From DATIXJ01 sp963714795 (GTDB taxonomy: Bacteria; Bacteroidota; Ignavibacteria; UBA10030; SZUA-254): a stretch of 64,000 nucleotides of DNA. Below the pieces are notes generated by a model that did not search any database, was not told the DNA's origin, and saw only the letters and a program-made list of their open reading frames with translations. A program made the position numbers and the translations under genes. Positions within the stretch are counted from its first letter, which is position 1. Every line of letters starts with the position of its first letter. Below, piece after piece: positions 63,329 to 64,000 of the stretch. The DNA lies in NCBI GenBank assembly GCA_963714795.1, contig CAVQPS010000009.1:186001-250000 (forward strand), written 5' to 3'.

Positions 63329-64000
63329 TTATTTCAAAAGCAACATTTTTTTCACTTGGGTGAACGTCTTCGTCGGATCGCTAAGACTTGTGGCTTCAAT
63401 GTGGTAAAAATAAATTCCCGACGAAACAGTTGATGCGTTCCATTGGGCAGATTGATAACCGGCACTCACGGCACCATTCACAAGCGTTGCCACCACTTGC
63501 CCAAGTACATTGTAAATCTTCATCGTGACTTTACTGTCGACCGGTAATGCGAACCGAAGCATCGTCGTTGGGTTGAACGGATTGGGATAGTTTTGCTCAA
63601 GAAAGAATTCCCTCGGGATTTCAGAGCTTGGCGGTTGCGCGTTATTCCCGCCCGGGGGTTCAGGAGGAAGTTCCAAGACCTGCTCGATACGAATCGGCCC
63701 AACATCAGCCTTCTTTGGGATGGATGCAATCGATAACCCCGGGTTGTTCAGGAAAAGTTTTCCAGGCTGACTGAGTTTAACCCAATAACCTCTTCCCGGA
63801 AAAATGGTATCCGTGATGGAATATCGTTTGTCATATTGAAAGAACTGTGAGGTTACAAGACCCTGTGGTTCGGATTGAATAGCTGTAACATTCAACGGCG
63901 TGCCAATCGAACCGATAATATTCCATCCTTCGAAGACATCGACAGAATCGAACGGCAAAGGAATTCCCGCAATCGCAATTGTATCCGGGCCGGGATATTT
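63329..64000 (-). CDS. T9SS cargo protein, C-terminal part (partial)
   Basis: The frame is open to the right edge, so the start lies outside the window. The visible 223 residues begin KYPGPDTIAIAGIPLPFDSV. They hold the module GWNIIGSIGTPLNVTAI and RGYWVKLSQPGKLFLNN, a Pro-rich linker (LELPPEPPGGNNAQPPSSEI), and the sorting domain FFLEQNYPNPFNPTTMLRFA with VKKMLLLK at the end. The upstream domains are unknown. Same module and sorting domain as the genes at 21538, 51359 and 55459. Confidence 0.8.
   Translation of the reverse strand, partial: KYPGPDTIAIAGIPLPFDSVDVFEGWNIIGSIGTPLNVTAIQSEPQGLVTSQFFQYDKRYSITDTIFPGRGYWVKLSQPGKLFLNNPGLSIASIPKKADVGPIRIEQVLELPPEPPGGNNAQPPSSEIPREFFLEQNYPNPFNPTTMLRFALPVDSKVTMKIYNVLGQVVATLVNGAVSAGYQSAQWNASTVSSGIYFYHIEATSLSDPTKTFTQVKKMLLLK

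Overview
The window looks like a chromosome segment from a Bacteroidota-group bacterium, most likely on the Ignavibacteria/Chlorobi side. The evidence is the type IX secretion (T9SS) proteins PorV and PorU, several large secreted proteins ending in the C-terminal sorting domain with the YPNPFNPTT motif, a sphingolipid-type gene set, and canonical TTGACA-N17-TATATT promoters instead of the TTTG/TAnnTTTG type of Bacteroidia. Affiliation is inferred from protein style only.

Left part (1-21.2 kb) is core genome. On the minus strand, porU, porV and the start of an M6-like protease run off the left edge behind a 220-nt leader. Divergent to them is an eight-gene plus-strand run: a starch-synthase-like GT5 domain, gmhB, a DNRLRE/DUF4270-like lipoprotein, a beta-barrel protein, rpiB, glyA (frameshifted), tatC and a polyprenyl diphosphate synthase. 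A cold-shock gene and an MFS transporter follow. At 15.5-21.0 kb a minus-strand run (serine-palmitoyltransferase-like enzyme, GNAT N-acyltransferase, ilvE, usp, RRM protein) is divergent from an NAD-dependent epimerase. Together they match the three-enzyme bacterial ceramide pathway. An initiator tRNA-Met gene closes this part.

Middle part (21.2-34.4 kb) is accessory. The tRNA 3' end, its terminator and about 45 bp of downstream DNA recur at 25.5 kb (nearly identical), 33.3 kb (degenerate) and 33.84 kb (fragment). The segments between them carry secreted beta-propeller proteins, a LolA-like protein, small membrane proteins, a decayed IS1-like transposase and a tiny zinc-ribbon gene. This looks like successive insertions at a tRNA end, but no integrase is visible.

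Right part (34.4-64 kb): a TolC/MFP/RND efflux operon, a secreted nitroreductase, an OB-like lipoprotein, a two-gene 2-oxoacid:ferredoxin oxidoreductase with a beta-gamma fusion, a 950-residue fusion of phosphoribosyltransferase, kinase-like and HAD phosphatase regions, an unknown protein with a structured leader, and five T9SS cargo proteins in tandem (49.6-64 kb). One cargo has eleven 29-residue repeats and another is a beta-helix/metzincin giant.

Several otherwise good genes (porU, glyA, two T9SS cargo genes, the transposase) are each broken by one extra base. That points to sequencing or assembly insertions, or less likely to gene decay.
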